This document shows positions 8,672-17,820 of a stretch of DNA of 64,000 bases, in pieces. Numbering within the stretch: the stretch's first letter is position 1; each line of letters starts with the position of its first letter. The DNA comes from Candidatus Rokuibacteriota bacterium (GTDB lineage: Bacteria; Methylomirabilota; Methylomirabilia; Rokubacteriales; CSP1-6), in assembly GCA_003220535.1 (NCBI GenBank), contig QHSU01000057.1, positions 107,397 through 171,396 of the forward strand, in the 5' to 3' direction. The position numbers were made by a program, and so were the translations under genes. The notes under the pieces were generated by a model. The model saw nothing but the letters and a program-made list of their open reading frames with translations. It was not told the DNA's origin and did no database searches.

Positions 8672-9121
8672 TTAGCGGCCTGATCGGGTCAGTAGACGAT
8701 CGAGGTGATTGGCGAAGCGCTGCCGGTCGCTCTGGCTGAACGGTGCCGGGCCGCCGAGGATATCGCCGGTGGACCGCAGCTCTTGCATGAGATTGCGCAT
8801 GACCAGGCGCTCACGGACATTGTCCTCCGAGTACAGCTCTCCTCGCGGGTCGAGCGCGTGAGCTCCGCGCCCGATCACCTCGGCGGCCAGAGGTATGTCG
8901 GCGGTGATCACCAGGTCGCCGGGCTCGATCTGCTCCACGATCTGATGGTCGGCGACGTTGAAGCCCTTGGCCACGCGGACGCTCCTGATGAAGGGGGATG
9001 GGGGCACGCGAAGCAGCGTGTTGGCGACCAGCGTCGTCATGATCTGCGCGCGCTCGGCGGCCCGGAACAGGATCTCCTTGATGACCAGGGGGCACGCATC
9101 GGCGTCGACCCAGATCTGCAC
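8672..9121 (-). CDS. yaiI: YaiI/YqxD family protein (DUF188, UPF0178)
   Basis: 149 aa, full length for the family. The start [18 protein letters not shown] carries the conserved DADACP motif, and [14 protein letters not shown] with [14 protein letters not shown] are family hallmarks of this PIN-like fold. The biochemical role is not established. A 60-bp decayed copy of its N-terminus lies at 13411-13470. The gene is transcribed divergently from the amidase at 9186, and 181 bp separate its stop from the GTG of the downstream binding-protein remnant. Confidence 0.9.
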   Translation of the reverse strand: MQIWVDADACPLVIKEILFRAAERAQIMTTLVANTLLRVPPSPFIRSVRVAKGFNVADHQIVEQIEPGDLVITADIPLAAEVIGRGAHALDPRGELYSEDNVRERLVMRNLMQELRSTGDILGGPAPFSQSDRQRFANHLDRLLTRSGR

Positions 9122-9185
9122 TCACCCGCCGCCTTGTCGAGGATGGTACCTTCCTGGATCAGAAGGACGCGCAGAGGAGGATCCC

Positions 9186-10709
9186 ATGGCCAGCGCAAAG
9201 CTCCCGACTCCCAATGAGCTCAAGACCGTCGGCCGGCAACTCGGGATGAGCCTTTCCGACGCCGACGTCGCGTTCTTTCTAGAGACCATGGGCGGCACCG
9301 TGGCAGCCTATCACGCGATCGAGGCGATGGCCGACCCGATGCCACCCGTGAAGTACCCACGTACGCCCGGCTACCGGCCGGAAGGCGCGGAGAACAAGTA
9401 CAACGCCTGGTACTACAAGAGCGAGGTGCAGGGCGCGCCCGCGGGCAAGCTGAAGGGCAAGCGTATCGCGCTGAAGGACAACGTTTGCCTGGCCGGCGTG
9501 CCCATGATGAACGGCGCCTCCACGCTGGAGGGCTACGTGCCCGACGTCGACGCCACCATCGTGACGCGCATGCTCGATGCGGGCGGGACGATCCTGGGTA
9601 AGGTGCACTGCGAGTACTTCTGCTTTTCGGGCGGCAGTCACACGAGCGCGGCCGGGCCCGTGCAGAACCCGCGCCGGCCGGGCTACTCGGCGGGCGGGTC
9701 GTCCTCTGGCAGCGCGGCGGTCGTCGCGGCGGGCGAGGTCGACATGGCCATCGGTGGCGACCAGGGTGGCTCGATCCGCATCCCGTCCGCCTACTGCGGC
9801 GTGTACGGCCTGAAGCCGACGCATGGTCTCGTGCCCTACACCGGCGTTTTCCCCATCGAGCTGACGCTCGATCACACCGGCCCCATGACCGCGACGGTGT
9901 CCGACAACGCGCTGCTGCTCGAGGTGCTGGCCGGGCCCGACGGGCTCGACCCGCGCCAGGTGAACGTCAAGACCGCGGCCTACACGAGCGCGCTGACGGG
10001 AGAAGCGCGGGGCATGAAGATCGCGGTCGTGAAGGAAGGCTTTGGCCACCCGAACTCCGAGGCGGACGTGGACGCCCTGGTCCGCAAGGCCGCCGCGACG
10101 TTCAAGCAACTCGGCGCGCAGGTGGACGAGGTCTCGATCCCGCTCCACCTGGCCGGGCCAGTTATCTGGACGCCGATCGCCGTCGAGGGCGCGACCTGGC
10201 AGATGCTGAACGGCAACGGCTTCGGCTTCAACTGGAAGGGCCTCTACGTCACGAGCCTCATCGATGCGCACTCGGCCTGGCGGCAGCGGGCCGACGAGTT
10301 CTCCGACACGCTCAAGACGACGATCCTCTTCGGGCAGTACGCGCTGAACAAGTACCGCGGCCACTACTATGCGAAGTCGCAGAACCTCGCCCGTACGCTC
10401 CGCGCCGCGTACGACGCGGTGCTGAAGGACTACGACCTGCTGCTGATGCCGACGTTGCCGCTCAAGGCCACGCCGATCCCGAAGCCCGACGCGCCGCGCA
10501 TGGAGATCATCCAGCGGGCGTTCGAGATGCTCCCGAACACCGCGCCATTCGACGTCACCGGTCATCCGTCGATGAGCGTGCCCTGCGGGCTCAGCGACGG
10601 GCTGCCGGCCGGGCTGATGCTGACGGCGAAGCACTTCGACGAGGTGTCGATCTACCGGGCGGCGTCGGCGTTCGAGAAGGTGGGGGACTGGAAGGGGATT
10701 CGGCCGTAG
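9186..10709 (+). CDS. Amidase (amidase signature family)
   Basis: 507 aa. The Ser-cisSer-Lys triad is visible: K97 in IALKDN, the cis-Ser in GGSSSGS near 171-174, and nucleophile S196 in GDQGGSIRIPS. The N-terminal 80 residues (SDADVAFFLETMGGTVAAY, NKYNAWYYKSEV) are typical of the subgroup that acts on small aliphatic or aryl amides. Product: the free acid plus ammonia; the natural substrate is unknown. Start at 9186 follows AGAGGAGGATCCC; an upstream extension to 8958 overlaps yaiI antisense and is discarded. It converges on pcaB, with 42 bp between stops. Confidence 0.9.
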   Translation: MASAKLPTPNELKTVGRQLGMSLSDADVAFFLETMGGTVAAYHAIEAMADPMPPVKYPRTPGYRPEGAENKYNAWYYKSEVQGAPAGKLKGKRIALKDNVCLAGVPMMNGASTLEGYVPDVDATIVTRMLDAGGTILGKVHCEYFCFSGGSHTSAAGPVQNPRRPGYSAGGSSSGSAAVVAAGEVDMAIGGDQGGSIRIPSAYCGVYGLKPTHGLVPYTGVFPIELTLDHTGPMTATVSDNALLLEVLAGPDGLDPRQVNVKTAAYTSALTGEARGMKIAVVKEGFGHPNSEADVDALVRKAAATFKQLGAQVDEVSIPLHLAGPVIWTPIAVEGATWQMLNGNGFGFNWKGLYVTSLIDAHSAWRQRADEFSDTLKTTILFGQYALNKYRGHYYAKSQNLARTLRAAYDAVLKDYDLLLMPTLPLKATPIPKPDAPRMEIIQRAFEMLPNTAPFDVTGHPSMSVPCGLSDGLPAGLMLTAKHFDEVSIYRAASAFEKVGDWKGIRP

Positions 10710-10751
10710 GCGGCGCTGCGTCCTGCCTCACTCGGCGCCGAGTCGGTCAGC

Positions 10752-12083
10752 TCAGCCCTCGCCCGCGACTCCGACCAACGTCTCGTCGAGGACCGGCGCC
10801 AGGTCGGTGACGATCGCCTCGAGCGAGAACACAACGTCGACCTGTCCGGCCAGCGATGGCTGGGCGGCGATGGCGACGTCCCTGAGGTGCCGGTGCTCCC
10901 TGACCGCGACCGTGGACCAGTCGTCGACGAGTGCCTGCGCGCTGGCGCGATCGGTGTCGCGGGCGAGCAGGCGGGCCAGGCGCTCGGAGAACACGAGGCC
11001 CTGCAGCGACTCCAGGTTGGCCTTCATCCGCTCGGCATTCACCACGAGACCACCGGCGATCCGCTCGAGGGCATCGAGCGCGCTGCCGGCGGCGTCCACC
11101 AGCTCGGGGATGGTCACCAGCTCGGCCTGCCAGCCACCGAGCGCGCGCTCGTGCTCGCCAAGCGCGCCGGAGAAGAGCGTCGCCATCAGACCAGGCGCGC
11201 GAGCGGCGGCGGCCAGCGCCTGAAGACAGGCGACGGGGTTGCGCTTGTGGGGCATGGCGCTCGAGCCGCCCACGCCCTTCGCCGGTAGCGACTCCAGCAT
11301 CTCGCCGACCTCGGCCTGTGAGAGCAGGGCGACGTCGCGCGCGATCTTGCCCACCGTCGCCGTGACGATCGCCAGCTCGGCCATCAGGCGTAGCAGCTAG
11401 TCGCGGTGATCGTGCCAGGCGCGCGCCTCGCCCAGGTGCAGGCGCATTGCCAGGCCGTGGCGTACGCCGGTGCGCTTGCTGCCCAGCGCGTCGAGCGTGC
11501 CGACGGCGCCGCCGAGCTGAACGCAGAGCGCCCGTTCACGTGCCTCGGCGAGGCGTAGCCGGCAGCGATGGAGCGCCGCCGCCCAGCGCGCGATCTTCAG
11601 GCCGGCCGTGATCGGCGTGGCGGGTTGCATGAGCGTCCGGCCGAGCATCACGACGGCGGCGTGGCGCCGCGCGTGACCGACCAGACGGCGCACCGCCGTG
11701 GCGAGGACGCGGTCGGCGTCGGCGAGGCAGCGCTTCAGGCACAGGATCAGCGCGGTATCGAGCACGTCCTGGCTCGTCGAGCCGTAATGCACGAAGGCCG
11801 CAGCGCGCGTGTCCGCGCGAGCGACGTGCTCGGTGAGCGCCTTGACCAGGGGAACCGCCAGCGAGCCCGAGCGCTTGCCCTCGCTGGCCAGAGCCTCGGG
11901 TGACAGGCTCAGATCCGTACAGGCCTTCGCGATTACCCGCGCTGCTTCCTGGGGAATGACGCCGGCGTCGGCTTCGGCGCCGGCGAGCGCGCGCTCGAAG
12001 TCGAGCATCGCCCGCACGAACGCCTCAGCCGACAATGCTTGGGTGAATGTGTCGCGCGCGAAGCTCCGGCCGACGAGATTCAC
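10752..12083 (-). pseudogene. pcaB: 3-carboxy-cis,cis-muconate cycloisomerase interrupted by an in-frame TAG
   Basis: The reading frame is uninterrupted except for one TAG at 11397-11399, between AWHDHRD and LLRLMAELAIVTATVGK. Homology continues seamlessly in the same frame: KIARDVALLSQAEVGEM, then the fumarase-superfamily signature GGSSAMPHKRNP. The N-terminal half has FVHYGSTSQDVLDTA and GRTLMQPATPIT. With the stop suppressed the protein would be 443 aa, about normal. The enzyme converts beta-carboxymuconate to gamma-carboxymuconolactone. The start is taken as GTG 12083, 19 bp after pcaG; the longer frame to 12182 only overlaps pcaG. TAG is used as a normal stop elsewhere, so this is a nonsense mutation or sequence error. 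Confidence 0.8.
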
Positions 12084-12102
12084 GGCGATCGACGCCCGCG
12101 CG

Positions 12103-12651
12103 CTAGTACTCGATGAAGACCGCTTCGCCGGCTCCGCGCAACCGAACGTCCCAGCGATACATCTTCGGATCGCCGGGATCACGAGTCGCGATCAGCGTGC
12201 GGAGCCGGTCAGGATCGCCGATGGCGCGGGCCAGGGGATCGTCCTTGATCGCGTCGAGCGGGGCGAGGAACACGCGGGTCTGCAGGGCCTTCAGGAGCCC
12301 GCGCGCGAAGATCGTGACGCTGATCTGGGGCGCGTACGTCTCGCCGCCTGGGCCCCTGAACGAACCGGGCATGACCGTCTCGATCGCATAACGGCCGTCG
12401 GTGTCCGTCGAGACGCGGCCGTAGCCGTACGGCCTGGCTCCATCGCCCCCCGAGGGGAATTTGCCGGCTGCGTCTGCCTGCCAGGTCTCGAAGAGGGCAT
12501 CGAAGATGGGGGCGCCGGCGCCGTCGAACACGCGTCCAGTCAGCGTGACGCGATCGCCGCGACCGGGGAACAGCACCGTGCCGCCATCACTCCAGAGCAG
12601 CTCGCGTGCGAAGAACGGCCCGACGGTCTGGGAGGGCGTGGGCTTCGCCAT
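12103..12651 (-). CDS. pcaG: Protocatechuate 3,4-dioxygenase alpha subunit
   Basis: 182 aa. Opens with TPSQTVGPFF, the alpha-subunit hallmark, then TLTGRVFDGAGAPIFDALFETWQAD (shown here across the domain), GKFPSG, YGRVSTDTDGRYAIETVMPG and the C-terminal DVRLRGAGEAVFIEY. The alpha chain shares the beta-sandwich fold of the beta chain but lacks the iron ligands, as expected. Together the subunits cleave protocatechuate to beta-carboxy-cis,cis-muconate. The ATG at 12651 lies 2 bp after the pcaH stop, so translation is coupled; a longer frame into pcaH is spurious. Confidence 0.95.
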   Translation of the reverse strand: MAKPTPSQTVGPFFARELLWSDGGTVLFPGRGDRVTLTGRVFDGAGAPIFDALFETWQADAAGKFPSGGDGARPYGYGRVSTDTDGRYAIETVMPGSFRGPGGETYAPQISVTIFARGLLKALQTRVFLAPLDAIKDDPLARAIGDPDRLRTLIATRDPGDPKMYRWDVRLRGAGEAVFIEY

Positions 12652-12653
12652 GG

Positions 12654-13340
12654 TCACACCCCCAACGGAGTGGCGCGCGGACCGCGTAGCACGATGTCGA
12701 ACCGGTACCCGAGCGCGACGCCCTCGACGCCGTGCTCGAGGTCGAGATCGGCGATCAGGAGCTTGCGCCCGGCCTCGGGCACGCTGTTGAAGATCGGATC
12801 GATGGCCAGCAGCGGATCGCCGGGGAAGAACATCTGCGTGATGAGCCGCTGCGCGTAGGCGTTGCCGAAGAGGGAGAGGTGAATGTGGGCCGGTCGCCAC
12901 CCGAAGGCGTGGTTCTGCCAGGGGTAAGCGCCGGGCTTGACGGTCACGATCCGGTAGCGACCCTCGGCGTCTGTGAGCAGCTGCCCTTTGCCGAGAAAGT
13001 TCAGATCGAGGGGCGCGTCGTGGTCATCCACTGGATGCGGATACTTCCCCGAAGCATTGGCCTGCCACACCTCGATGAGCGACCGTCGCACCGGCCGGCT
13101 GTCCTCGTCGAGCACGCGGCCGACGAGCACCATCTTCTCGCCGAGGGGCGCGCTCTTCCCCCAGGTCGTGAGATCGGCCTCGCTGTCCTTCACGAAATGC
13201 CTCGGGAACGCCGGCCCCCCCGCCTCGAGCGGATTCGGCGCGACTCGAACCAGCGGCTGCGCCGGCGCCCGGAGCCGGGTGCTCTTATAGTCCGGGTACA
13301 AATACGGCGGGTGGACGTCAGCGGCGAGCGTCTCGACCAT
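12654..13340 (-). CDS. pcaH: Protocatechuate 3,4-dioxygenase beta subunit
   Basis: 228 aa, normal length. All four non-haem Fe(III) ligands of the Pseudomonas enzyme align: Tyr100 (SGKYPH), Tyr139 (GAYPW), His152 and His154 (PAHIHLS). The closing YRFDIVLRGPRATP is family-typical. First gene of the pcaH-pcaG-pcaB operon; GGGGGAGA precedes the ATG. No pcaC, pcaD, pcaIJ or PcaQ/PcaR-type regulator is nearby, so the rest of the beta-ketoadipate branch must lie elsewhere or be missing. Confidence 0.95.
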   Translation of the reverse strand: MVETLAADVHPPYLYPDYKSTRLRAPAQPLVRVAPNPLEAGGPAFPRHFVKDSEADLTTWGKSAPLGEKMVLVGRVLDEDSRPVRRSLIEVWQANASGKYPHPVDDHDAPLDLNFLGKGQLLTDAEGRYRIVTVKPGAYPWQNHAFGWRPAHIHLSLFGNAYAQRLITQMFFPGDPLLAIDPIFNSVPEAGRKLLIADLDLEHGVEGVALGYRFDIVLRGPRATPLGV

Positions 13341-13410
13341 CGGCTTCTCCCCCTTGAAGGGATTCGGGCGACCGAAGTCGATCGAGTCTACTCCTTCTTG
13401 GCGAGAGCCG

Positions 13411-13470
13411 GCACGGACGCATTTCCTTGATGACCTGAGGGCCCGCGTCGCCGTCGACCCAGATCTGTAC
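13411..13470 (-). pseudogene. Fragment of a yaiI-like (DUF188) gene
   Basis: On the minus strand this stretch reads VQIWVDGDAGPQVIKEMRPC, which aligns with the [19 protein letters not shown] start of the intact YaiI gene at 8672-9121, and the DNA is clearly similar too. The homology stops after about 20 codons. It sits between pcaH and the GNAT gene and is probably a dead duplicate fragment. The rest of the 13341-13475 spacer shows nothing else. Confidence 0.6.
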
Positions 13471-13475
13471 TTGCG

Positions 13476-14885
13476 TCAGCGCAGCGGGACGACCGCGCGC
13501 CCGTCGATCTCGCGCGCGAGGTCGCGGTAGACCGCCTCACCTTCGGGACGATCGATGGCGTAGACGACGCGGTGGATCCGGCGCAGCGACGCGAGCAGGG
13601 CCGCGCCGGAGAGCGCCGGCGGCGCGTAGACCCGGCCGAACGGCTTGTAGAGAAGGTGCAGCGCCGGCGCCGGGCCGCCGGGGCGCAACGGTGGCTGACG
13701 ATACGGGATGGCGACCTCGTAGAAGCCGACGCGCCGGAAGGTGGCGAGCACGGCGTCGCCACACTCGATGTACCAGCCGCTGGCTCCGAAGCGGTCGCGC
13801 ACCATCTGGGTCTCGATTCGGGCGAGCAGCAACGGGAGGCGGCCCGTGCCCCGCAGCGGCGGCGCCAGCACGATATAGCCGCCGAAGCCGGTATCAGCCA
13901 GCGTGAAGAACGAGGCGAGCCCGGCCACCGGCGCCTCGGGCGTGGGGCGGAGCGCCCAGAGATGGTAGGCGTGATCGTCTCTGCGCCGGCTCGCGCCTGC
14001 CGGCTCGCTACCGAGTGCGGCAGCCTCCATCGCCGAGGCGCCGTCGCGAAAGTGCGCCTCGTAGATGGCGCGGACCGCCGGCAAATCCGCGTCGCCAGCG
14101 GTGATCTCGCGGATGACAAGCGGCCGCGCCCGGTCGTAGCCGGCGTAGTGGTCGAGCGGGAGCAGGGCCACCTGCGCGCGCCCGTCGAGATGTCGGGCCA
14201 TGCCGGTGAACTCGGCCGAGTGCTGCGGCTGCTCGATACGCATGGCCCAGCGCATATACTCGTGCACGACGTGCTTGACGATGTCCGCGGCGACCGCGTC
14301 GCCGGTCTCGCTCGCCGGTTTCCAGGCCAGCAACATCGACGCGACCGGCCGCTGCTGGGCCGAGAGAGCGGGTTGCACGTAGGGAAAGTCGAGCTTTGAG
14401 TAGCCCCACCTGCTCCAGACCAGCAAGCGCGTAAAGGGATCCATGCTGTCGGGAGCGAACGAGCCGTGGAAGGGATCGTTCATCTCGGCCACCACTGCCC
14501 GGAGACCCGGGGCGCCGGCGGCGCGCGCGTCTTCGGCCAGTGCGGTCTCGACGTCATCGAGCAGGCGGCGCCCGAGGCCGCGCTCGCGTTGGCCGGGCGC
14601 GACGACGAGAAACTCGATCACGCCGGTGTTCGGGCCGGCCAGATAGTCGGCGATCGTGCCGCCGACCAGCCGGCCGCCGTCGAGCAGTACGCGGATGTGG
14701 TAGTTGTTCGCTCCGTACCAGCCAGCCGCCTTGAGCTCGAGATAGCGCTGGATGTTGACCAGCGACTCCCGCTCGTCGGCGTCCGCGAAGGCGGGAATGA
14801 AAAGGTCCGTGTAGAACGCTCGGAGAAGGTCGCGGTCCGCGGGTGACGTGCCGAGGTCGCGGATGTCAGACGACGCTCGCGCCAT
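13476..14885 (-). CDS. Protein with two GNAT N-acetyltransferase domains
   Basis: 469 aa. The first GNAT domain (about 10-175) has the acetyl-CoA loop GQRERGLGRRLLDDVE after the strand GVIEFLVVAP; the second (about 245-430) has a more degenerate core (GGYIVLAPPLRGTGRLPLLL) and a late VLATFRRVGFYE. The substrate is unknown. Its start overlaps the stop of the upstream membrane-anchored gene by 20 bp, so the two are translated together. The pairing suggests one shared process, which I cannot name. Confidence 0.8.
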   Translation of the reverse strand: MARASSDIRDLGTSPADRDLLRAFYTDLFIPAFADADERESLVNIQRYLELKAAGWYGANNYHIRVLLDGGRLVGGTIADYLAGPNTGVIEFLVVAPGQRERGLGRRLLDDVETALAEDARAAGAPGLRAVVAEMNDPFHGSFAPDSMDPFTRLLVWSRWGYSKLDFPYVQPALSAQQRPVASMLLAWKPASETGDAVAADIVKHVVHEYMRWAMRIEQPQHSAEFTGMARHLDGRAQVALLPLDHYAGYDRARPLVIREITAGDADLPAVRAIYEAHFRDGASAMEAAALGSEPAGASRRRDDHAYHLWALRPTPEAPVAGLASFFTLADTGFGGYIVLAPPLRGTGRLPLLLARIETQMVRDRFGASGWYIECGDAVLATFRRVGFYEVAIPYRQPPLRPGGPAPALHLLYKPFGRVYAPPALSGAALLASLRRIHRVVYAIDRPEGEAVYRDLAREIDGRAVVPLR

Positions 14886-16509
14886 GCGGCAGGCCCTTTC
14901 CCAGGTGGTCGAGACACTCGAAGTAGGTGCTGATCGTCTCGGGCAGGTGACACGACGAGAAGAGCGTCGCGTAGTAGGTCCCGTCGGTCGCCCGCAGGCT
15001 GGCCGGGTCGTCCTCGATGCGCACGCGCGTCGCGATCGCGCGGAAGCGGTCGGCGAGTAGCCGCCGCAGTGTGTGCTTGATCTGCTCGCCGGGATCGGGC
15101 ATGAGCGGTCGAAAGCCGCAGCCGGAATCGTCGATGGCCGACATGTACACGAAGGACACGCCGGGTGGCGTATCGGGGCGCCGGATCACCGCCTCGATTG
15201 CGTCCAATGCCTCGTTCGCGAGGCGCTCCTTCAGGAACGCGTAGGTCGACGAATCGGCGATGTTGCCGTGCACGAAGAATGGCAGGAGGGCACGCCACGG
15301 CTCGCCCGGGGACATCAGAAGGTTGCCGGGGCCCGCTTCGAGCACGAACATGACCCACAGGTACGCGGAGTAGTAGCTGCGCCCGGCGCCGGCCGCCACG
15401 TCGAGCCGACGAAACTCCAGAACCAGTCGATCCGTATCGGCGTCGAGGAGCTCGGCCTGCGCGCGGCAGAGGCGTGCGCGGTTGCCGAACCCCGGCCGCC
15501 GTACGACGACCACGGCATCGAGTTCCACGGCCAGCGGCGAGACCTCCGGCGATGCTGCCGGCGCCAGGGCCCGTGCCACACGGCGGCGGGCCCGCTGCAG
15601 CCTCAAGCGCAGGGCGCGCCCCTCGTCGTAGAGGATCACGGAAGTGTTTTCATCACCGTAGCCGAGCTGGAACCCGATGGCGTCTTTGCCTTCGTGGTTC
15701 CAGGACGAGCAGGTGCAGATGGGGATGCTCGGCCCCCACACGATCCAGCAGGCGAACTGGAAAGCCCGCAGGTGGCGCAGCGGCTCGTCGGAGATCGGAT
15801 CATGGATCGAGGTCACGTCCGCGTAAGCGTGGACGATGGCGCGCCAGTTGTCGTCGAAGTGGCCGAGCTGACCGGTGAGGAGATACAGGGGGGCCACGTA
15901 GGCCGAGGTCACGTGAACCTCCGAGAGGAAGTGATCGTCGGCTCGCCCCACGCTTGCCAGCGTCTTGAAATAGTGATCGACGCCCGGGAAGACGACGCTG
16001 GACGTCAGGGGAAGGCAGTCGGGAATCTCGGTACGGAATCGGGGATCGGCCGGACTCGTGTGCAGCATGAGCCGTCGCTCGTTGAGCATCGCCTCGAGGT
16101 GCTCGCGCCAGCGACGCTCGGCGGACGCAGCCCCTCCACGATCCTTGCCACCCGTGAGCAGCTCGGCCTCCACGCGCAGACGTGCGACGTCGAAGGTGCG
16201 CAGGCGACAGCCTCGACGACGCCAGGCAGCCCACCAGAAACAGTACAACGCGTCGTCGATGGAACGCGTGACCGGAAATCGCTGACCCGCGTAGAGGCAG
16301 AGCTCGAGCAGCCGCCACGTTGGGAAGACCCGAGGGCGGAGCCAGGCCAGAAAGGCGAAGACGACGGCGGCTGCGGGAAGGATCCTGGAGATCGTCTGCC
16401 ACGTGGCGGCGCCGAGCTGGGTGAGCAGAAGGCTGAGCGCGGCCCCCAGGACGGTGAACACGGCGACATAGTCACGAGAGGCACTGATGCGAGTCCAAAG
16501 GTCGGCCAT
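14866..16509 (-). CDS. Unknown membrane-anchored protein paired with the double-GNAT protein
   Basis: 547 aa; I do not recognise a family. Residues about 14-34 and 42-57 are membrane segments, so the protein is anchored at the N-terminus. The remaining ~490 residues are soluble and rich in Trp, Cys and His, with long helices ([32 protein letters not shown]), a [17 protein letters not shown] patch, and a beta-rich second half ([39 protein letters not shown]). The start at 16509 is the ATG just before the first hydrophobic segment; an extended frame to 16875 runs antisense through aroC. It is divergent from aroC, with 100 bp between starts. Confidence 0.75.
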   Translation of the reverse strand: MADLWTRISASRDYVAVFTVLGAALSLLLTQLGAATWQTISRILPAAAVVFAFLAWLRPRVFPTWRLLELCLYAGQRFPVTRSIDDALYCFWWAAWRRRGCRLRTFDVARLRVEAELLTGGKDRGGAASAERRWREHLEAMLNERRLMLHTSPADPRFRTEIPDCLPLTSSVVFPGVDHYFKTLASVGRADDHFLSEVHVTSAYVAPLYLLTGQLGHFDDNWRAIVHAYADVTSIHDPISDEPLRHLRAFQFACWIVWGPSIPICTCSSWNHEGKDAIGFQLGYGDENTSVILYDEGRALRLRLQRARRRVARALAPAASPEVSPLAVELDAVVVVRRPGFGNRARLCRAQAELLDADTDRLVLEFRRLDVAAGAGRSYYSAYLWVMFVLEAGPGNLLMSPGEPWRALLPFFVHGNIADSSTYAFLKERLANEALDAIEAVIRRPDTPPGVSFVYMSAIDDSGCGFRPLMPDPGEQIKHTLRRLLADRFRAIATRVRIEDDPASLRATDGTYYATLFSSCHLPETISTYFECLDHLGKGLPHGASVV

Positions 16510-16609
16510 GCGCGGTTCCGCGCGAGTGTACCGTGGCCCACTGCGCCTGTCATCCCGCGCCATTCCGGAGGGCTTTGAGTTCGGGCATCGCGACACGTAT
16601 CCTCGACGC

Positions 16610-17686
16610 ATGGGCAACACCTGGGGACGCCTCTTTCGCGTGACGACGTGGGGCGAGTCGCACGGTGGCGCCACCGGCGCCATCGTCGACGGCTGCCCCC
16701 CACGGCTGCCCCTGTCCGAAGCCGACATCCAGCCGGACCTCGACCGCCGCGCACCGGGACAGAGCGCGCTCGTGTCGCAGCGCAAGGAATCCGACACGGT
16801 GCAGATCCTGTCCGGCGTCTTCGAGGGGCAGACGCTCGGCACGCCGATCAGCCTCCTCATTCCGAACGAGGACATGCGACCCGGCGACTACCGCGAGGTC
16901 CGCGAGAAGTACCGGCCGAGCCACGCCGACTACACGTACGACGCGAAGTACGGGGTCCGCGACTGGCGCGGCGGCGGCCGGACGAGCGCGCGCGAAACCG
17001 CCGGTCGCGTGGGCGCCGCCGCCATCGCGCGCAAGCTCCTCGCCGTGCGCTTCAACGTGACGGTCGTGGCCTGGGTCTCGAAGGTCGGCCGGCTCGTCGC
17101 GGAGAGCGACCACGAGAAGGTGAGCCGCGAGCAGGTCGACGCGACGCCGATCCGCTGCCCCGACCTCGCGGTCGCCGAGCGCATGATCGCGGCCGTGGAG
17201 GCCGCGCGTAAGGACGGCAACTCGCTAGGTGGCGTCGTCACCTGCGCCGTGCGCGGCTGCCCGGCGGGCTGGGGCGAGCCGGTGTTCGACCGGCTCGAGG
17301 CCGATCTGGCGAAGGCCGTGTTGAGCCTGCCCGCGAGCAAGGGCTTCGAGATCGGCTCGGGGTTCGCGGGGACCGACCTCACCGGCGCCGAGCACAACGA
17401 CGAGTTCTACATGGAGGGCGACCGCATCCGGACCCGTACCAACCGCTCGGGGGGCGTGCAGGGCGGCATCACCAACGGCGAGACGATCTACTTCCGCGTG
17501 GCATTCAAGCCGACGGCCACGATCATGCGCGAGCAGCACACGGTCAGCATCTATCGCGAGGAGACGACCATCCAGGGGCGTGGCCGCCACGACCCGTGCG
17601 TGCTCCCGCGCGCCGTGCCAATGGTGGAGGCGATGACCGCGCTCGTGCTCGCGGACCACGCCCTGCTCCACCAGGCGGTGACGTAG
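16610..17686 (+). CDS. aroC: Chorismate synthase
   Basis: 358 aa. FMN-dependent lyase converting EPSP to chorismate, the last common step of aromatic amino acid synthesis. Signatures are present in order: [17 protein letters not shown] at the N-terminus, [28 protein letters not shown], the glycine-rich [18 protein letters not shown], and [30 protein letters not shown] near the end is also conserved. Length and motifs indicate a functional monofunctional enzyme. The start at 16610 begins MGNTWG, as in most homologues. Confidence 0.97.
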   Translation: MGNTWGRLFRVTTWGESHGGATGAIVDGCPPRLPLSEADIQPDLDRRAPGQSALVSQRKESDTVQILSGVFEGQTLGTPISLLIPNEDMRPGDYREVREKYRPSHADYTYDAKYGVRDWRGGGRTSARETAGRVGAAAIARKLLAVRFNVTVVAWVSKVGRLVAESDHEKVSREQVDATPIRCPDLAVAERMIAAVEAARKDGNSLGGVVTCAVRGCPAGWGEPVFDRLEADLAKAVLSLPASKGFEIGSGFAGTDLTGAEHNDEFYMEGDRIRTRTNRSGGVQGGITNGETIYFRVAFKPTATIMREQHTVSIYREETTIQGRGRHDPCVLPRAVPMVEAMTALVLADHALLHQAVT

Positions 17687-17820
17687 AGCTCAGCGGATCG
17701 GACGGTCGGCGGTCGTCGACGGCCTACATTGGAGACGTTGATCAGCAGCCGAAGGTGGACTAGAGTGACGCTCAACGCAGCCGCGAGTGGCTCACCCGCC
17801 GGGCCCTGGGAGGAGAGGAC

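Noticed and set aside
10730..10743. Perfect palindrome ACTCGGCGCCGAGT between amidase and pcaB as a terminator
   Set aside because: It has no loop and no T-tract, so it is too weak a basis to call.
11397..11399. TAG as pyrrolysine or reassigned codon in pcaB
   Set aside because: TAG is the normal stop of several intact genes in the window (e.g. at 3165, 10709, 38041, 47904, 58026, 58869) and no pyl genes are seen.
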